Below, one piece after another: positions 30,954-34,062 of a DNA stretch of 34,062 nt. How positions within the stretch are numbered: the first letter of the stretch is position 1; every line of letters starts with the position of its first letter. Under the pieces are notes generated by a model. That model ran no database searches and had not been told where the DNA came from. It was given only the letters and a program-made list of their open reading frames with translations. This DNA is from Opitutales bacterium. Lineage in GTDB: Bacteria > Verrucomicrobiota > Verrucomicrobiia > Opitutales > Coraliomargaritaceae. A program made the translations under genes and the position numbers. The stretch spans positions 1 through 34,062 of the forward strand of contig JANQXM010000017.1 of NCBI GenBank assembly GCA_030729385.1, read 5' to 3'.

Positions 30954-30987
30954 CAGGGGGCAAAAAGGGGGCAAAAAGGGGGAAACG
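30954..30987. repeat. G-rich A-tract repeat (two GGGGGCAAAAA units)
   Basis: Two direct units of GGGGGCAAAAA are followed by GGGGGAAACG and an A/T-rich stretch. A related sequence, CAGGGGGCTCAAAACGGGGG, is at 33899-33918, and a shorter one at 30780-30797. Confidence 0.55.
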
Positions 30988-31217
30988 TTTAAAATAAATG
31001 TCTATCTATTGATTGCATGTATCAGGGGGATTTAAAAGGGACAGGCTAAAAGTAGTTGTCTTGAAGCCGCATCCACTCGACATGCTCATGGTAGGAGCGG
31101 CTGGGCATAATCCACTTTACGTTGGTTATGGTAAGCGTGTTAAAGCGCTGAAGGTTACGTATCGGACATTTCTTTAGTTTATATGTCCCAGCCGTTGGTT
31201 GTTTTTTGTATGTTAAA

Positions 31218-32711
31218 TCACTCGAACGGGTCGCTATACTTTTCGTGAGTCAGGAGGGTGTCGTCGGTGAGTGTTTTGAGGAAGGCAACGAGGGCGGATT
31301 TTTCCTCGGGTGTGAAATCGAGTTGAATGGCTTCGAGCTCCAGAGGGTCTTCAGAAATTACTAGGAGGAGTGGTTGCTGGAGGTTGGGGTGTGGTTGTAG
31401 GCCTGAGCTGTAGTGTTCGACGACTTCTTCGAGCGTCGCGAGGCTACCGTCATGCATGTAGGGCGGTCGGACTGCGATATTTCGCAAGGAGGGCATTTTG
31501 AATTTTTCACTGTCAGCTATGTTCCCTGTCGTTTCACGGACACCACGATCAATTGCGTTGGGGAGGTCGAGTCCATTGTTTACGGTAGTGCTGGTGGCGT
31601 TCTGCGCTGGGCCGGGTCGCCATGGGCTGACGAAGGCTTCGCTGACATGGCAATCGATACAGGTTAAAGGGCGTGAGTTGCCATTGGTATTTCGTCGCAT
31701 GAAGAGGTCTTTGCCGAGGTTCTCTTGAGTAGTGAAGTTGTCGTCAGCACCCGCAGTGGATTCGGTGGTGGGGAAGGGGTCGAGCACATCGGTGACTCTT
31801 GCTCGGGCCCGATCATAGCGAGAGTTGGCACTGACGAGGCTTCGAACAAATTGTGCGAGTGCTTTGGAGATGCGATCGGAGTTGATCGCGGGGTCGCCGA
31901 ATACGGCTTCAAATAGGGGTGGATAAAAATCTTTGGAACTAACGACGGCTTCGAGTTCGGGAAGGGTGAGGCCCATTTCCACAGGGTCTTGAATGGGTTG
32001 AAGGACTTGATCTTCGAGCGTTGCGGCACGTTCGTCCCAGAAAAATTTACCGGGTAGATAGAGTGCGGCGTTACCTAGCGCCATTGAATGGCGTCGAGTG
32101 AGTCCACCTTCAAAGCCGACGCTCTGTGTCAGTGGATCAGAAAAGCCGAACGCTTGTTGGTGGCAGGAGGCACAGGATATGGTTTGGTTACTGCTTAGGC
32201 TTTTATCGTAGAAAAGCACTCGGCCGAGTGTGGCACCTGCATCTGTGGTTGGGTTGTTTAGAGGTGCGTTGTCGTTATCGGCAGCAGCATTCTGGACACG
32301 ATACTGAAGTGGAAACGAGTTCGTCGTGAAGTGGGCGGGTAGAGGGTCGGTATAGGTGTAAGGAACCGCTGGCAAATCTGGAGTGGTGTCTAGGTTTTTA
32401 CTGACTCTGAAGAATGCTTGTGTTGGCGTATCAATAAATGCTTCGGTGTGAGTTGTGGAGGATCCTAGATCGGCTGGAAGGAGGCGTTCGAGTGCTTGCC
32501 ATTTGTCTAAGTCAGTCGATTGCCAAAATGTGTAAAAGTCGCCTGGTTGAGACGTCCATTCGAGGGTTACTTGATCGGGGCCGAAATCAATGGTGTGATC
32601 TAGTATATTGAGTTCTTGTGAGTTAACTGTGAGTGGAGCACTCAACAATAGAACTAAAGTCAGTAGGTGATGGTTACTTTGTATGTATTTGAATGGTGAA
32701 AGCCAAAGCAT
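31218..32711 (-). CDS. Diheme cytochrome c peroxidase/MauG-family protein
   Basis: This 497-residue exported protein has two heme c sites: CASCH (C180, C183, H184) in the N-terminal heme domain and CIDCH (C351, C354, H355) in the C-terminal one. Conserved segments LGRVLFYDKSLSSNQTISC, FWDERAATLEDQVLQPIQ, KMPSLRNIAVRPPYMHDGS and LVAFLKTLTD are typical. Family members reduce H2O2 or perform related oxidations in the periplasm. Residues about 35-105 form an extra N-terminal unit with a pattern (FYTFWQSTDLDKWQAL...AFFRV) seen in secreted verrucomicrobial proteins. The signal peptide is long (about 30 residues). It is transcribed alone, divergent from the next gene. Confidence 0.93.
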   Translation of the reverse strand: MLWLSPFKYIQSNHHLLTLVLLLSAPLTVNSQELNILDHTIDFGPDQVTLEWTSQPGDFYTFWQSTDLDKWQALERLLPADLGSSTTHTEAFIDTPTQAFFRVSKNLDTTPDLPAVPYTYTDPLPAHFTTNSFPLQYRVQNAAADNDNAPLNNPTTDAGATLGRVLFYDKSLSSNQTISCASCHQQAFGFSDPLTQSVGFEGGLTRRHSMALGNAALYLPGKFFWDERAATLEDQVLQPIQDPVEMGLTLPELEAVVSSKDFYPPLFEAVFGDPAINSDRISKALAQFVRSLVSANSRYDRARARVTDVLDPFPTTESTAGADDNFTTQENLGKDLFMRRNTNGNSRPLTCIDCHVSEAFVSPWRPGPAQNATSTTVNNGLDLPNAIDRGVRETTGNIADSEKFKMPSLRNIAVRPPYMHDGSLATLEEVVEHYSSGLQPHPNLQQPLLLVISEDPLELEAIQLDFTPEEKSALVAFLKTLTDDTLLTHEKYSDPFE

Positions 32712-33083
32712 TACAGGGTTTGATTAAGGGCTAGTATGCGTAATGAACATGCAATGCTGGTCTCGATCAGACAAATTCAAAATTCTGTCCTTCGAGTCTT
32801 ATAGCTGAAAGTCATTAATCGATAAAGCTTCTTAAGTTAGCGCCATTCGGGTCAAACGTAGAATCTTGAATTTCAACGTGTATACTTGTGTCAGACCATA
32901 AAGACGGTTGCACGCTGGAACCTTTATTGAATCTTGAAACTTTCAGCTCGAACTTCTGTTCTACTCACTATTGATCTATCAACCTAAATCAGTCAGTCTT
33001 ACGCCACTGAAAAACTTGAATTCTATCGTTTCACTCAAATGCCGCAACGATTCGACCTTAGCGCAGTCGTCGGCCAGATTTCG
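32712..33083. other. Divergent intergenic region
   Basis: About 370 bp between two divergent genes. I see the 10-mer GAATCTTGAA twice (32861-32870 and 32929-32938), but no gene, tRNA or clear terminator. Confidence 0.5.
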
Positions 33084-33875
33084 ATGACAAAATACGTATT
33101 CCTACTCATTCTATCATTCCAAATCACCAGCTATGCCGCTAACAACGACGTGCTGGTTCGCGCATGGGCTGCCGATGATTATATCCGCCCACTCGGACTC
33201 GACGGTAAACCGATGCCGGAAACGTGCCTTTTTCACCAAGGGGAATATCTCGCAGGCGACTATGAACGTTCAAACAATCCGTCAATCAGTTTCAACGAAG
33301 TCGCGGACACGCTACAAAAAGAGTTAGCCAAGAAGAACTACTTAATGTCAAACAACGACCGTAGCGCCGACTTTGTGCTGATCGTTCACTGGGGACTCAC
33401 CTCCGAGGAAACCGAAGAGTATGAAATGATCAATTCCAGCGGAGGGGAAGATTCCTTTGATGACACAGTTAGCATCGATGTCGTCTCCGAGACCACTCGA
33501 AAACGCAATTCCCTCGCCATTGGAACACGTGGCTCAAGCAATGTGCCAGAATGGTCCATCAAGGGACAACGCCTAGCCGAAGCTGAACAAGAAGAACGCT
33601 ACTTCATTAACGTTTTTGCATTTTCGATCGCAGAACTCAAAGCACGCACCAAAGACAGCCCAAAACTTATGCCAAAATGGATCACTCAGATGAGTATCCC
33701 GACCAGACGCAATAAAGCCGATGCCGCATTCGCGATGATGGCACAAACTGCTGGGTCCTATTTCGGTGATAACGTCGAAGGTGTAGACTTCATACCAGAA
33801 GGCGCTGGCCGCGGCAAGGTGACCATCGGTGAACTCGAATACCTCGGCATAGAAGAAGATTCGAACAAGAAATAA
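33084..33875 (+). CDS. Unknown secreted protein
   Basis: I do not recognise this 263-residue protein. It has a signal peptide (TKYVFLLILSFQITSYA) and a mature part with DTLQKELAKKNYLMSNNDRSADFVLIVHWG. This 'predict-and-accumulate' helix followed by a D/VLIVHWG strand resembles small beta-rich domains such as DUF4136, but the match is weak. The tail is acidic and Lys-rich (EEDSNKK). I chose the ATG at 33084, where the signal peptide begins; an in-frame ATG at 33039 adds 15 residues. A G-rich repeat lies 23 bp after the stop codon. Confidence 0.7.
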   Translation: MTKYVFLLILSFQITSYAANNDVLVRAWAADDYIRPLGLDGKPMPETCLFHQGEYLAGDYERSNNPSISFNEVADTLQKELAKKNYLMSNNDRSADFVLIVHWGLTSEETEEYEMINSSGGEDSFDDTVSIDVVSETTRKRNSLAIGTRGSSNVPEWSIKGQRLAEAEQEERYFINVFAFSIAELKARTKDSPKLMPKWITQMSIPTRRNKADAAFAMMAQTAGSYFGDNVEGVDFIPEGAGRGKVTIGELEYLGIEEDSNKK

Positions 33876-33898
33876 TTCCACACCAGTTATCTTTTCCA

Positions 33899-33925
33899 CA
33901 GGGGGCTCAAAACGGGGGCAAACGC
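33899..33925. repeat. G-rich repeat related to that at 30780 and 30954
   Basis: AGGGGGCTCAAAA (33900-33912) is identical to 30780-30792, and the continuation CGGGGGCAAACG matches the unit at 30954-30987 in order. The remaining bases to the end of the window show no gene. Confidence 0.55.
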
Positions 33926-34062
33926 AAAATATAAAGATTTATGCCTTGTTGACCAGGTTACTGACTTAGTTGGGGTGTCTCATTTGTAGCCTTTGTGCGA
34001 TCCATGGTGGTCGAGTTACCCAAACTGAGCCAGAGCATGTGTAAGTCTGGATGGTTTAATTA

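Larger units (their letters stand above)
30761..31217. other. Repeat-rich intergenic region
   Basis: No gene is supported. It contains a G-rich AGGGGGCTCAAAA sequence (30780-30792), a REP-like element (30840-30943), a second G-rich block (30954-30987) and the 10-mer GGGACAGGCT (31038-31047), which also occurs at 4818-4827 beside the REP-like pair. The pattern suggests decayed repeat or mobile-element debris. Confidence 0.6.

Noticed and set aside
30761-31217. CRISPR-like or insertion sequence interpretation of the G-rich repeats
   Set aside because: Only a few irregular units, no spacers of uniform length, no transposase frame or terminal inverted repeats around a coding region.

Overview
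The window looks like a chromosomal segment of a Gram-negative Verrucomicrobiota bacterium, probably marine and close to the Opitutae/Puniceicoccales (Coraliomargarita-like). This is inferred from a stand-alone LpxI lipid A enzyme, LamG and prepilin/H-X9-DG proteins, a diheme peroxidase with a verrucomicrobial-style N-terminal extension, general scarcity of Shine-Dalgarno sequences, and a ribonucleotide reductase of the type known from Chlamydiae, which belong to the same superphylum. No 16S rRNA gene is present to settle it.

Layout. 1-3.2 kb: a large secreted LamG protein on the minus strand. 3.4-4.6 kb: a DEAD-box RNA helicase, then two tandem REP-like palindromic elements. 5.0-9.0 kb: dnaK, a symmetrical terminator, groES, groEL and a strong terminator. 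9.4-13.3 kb: plus-strand genes for a DoxX-like membrane protein, a SCO1/SenC-like thioredoxin-fold protein, a duplicated histidine-rich periplasmic protein and two unknown membrane proteins. 13.3-18.1 kb (minus): a pseudopilin, lpxI, a FecR-domain protein and leuS. 18.2-20.9 kb (plus): two unknown envelope proteins and a putative Na+/H+ antiporter. 21.0-22.7 kb: tRNA-Arg, an H-X9-DG pseudopilin beside a LamG remnant, and a tRNA-Lys/tRNA-Thr pair. 22.8-24.4 kb (minus): an operon of an ECF sigma factor, a probable anti-sigma factor and a DUF3106-like exported protein. 24.6-29.3 kb: nrdB-nrdA behind a promoter with two NrdR-like boxes. 29.4-31.2 kb: a small accessory patch with a GNAT/DUF1778 toxin-antitoxin-like pair in convergent orientation, a truncated SGNH hydrolase and repeats. 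31.2-34.0 kb: a diheme cytochrome c peroxidase and an unknown secreted protein.

Most of the window is housekeeping: chaperones, translation, dNTP synthesis, lipid A and ion homeostasis. The strongest observation is the ribonucleotide reductase. NrdB has Leu at the radical-tyrosine position and Glu as first metal ligand, which places it with class Ic (Mn/Fe, chlamydial-type) enzymes. NrdA carries three recognisable ATP-cone-like regions. The promoter has two NrdR-like boxes exactly 31 bp apart, one between the -35 and an extended -10 and one just past the predicted start. Other points of interest are a family of GTAG/CTAC-bounded REP/BIME elements with no RAYT transposase in view, a convergent GNAT/DUF1778 pair with an Arg in the acetyl-CoA loop, and a tandemly duplicated His-rich protein next to a CX5C SCO protein. 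I did not find a convincing multi-gene system that is wholly new.
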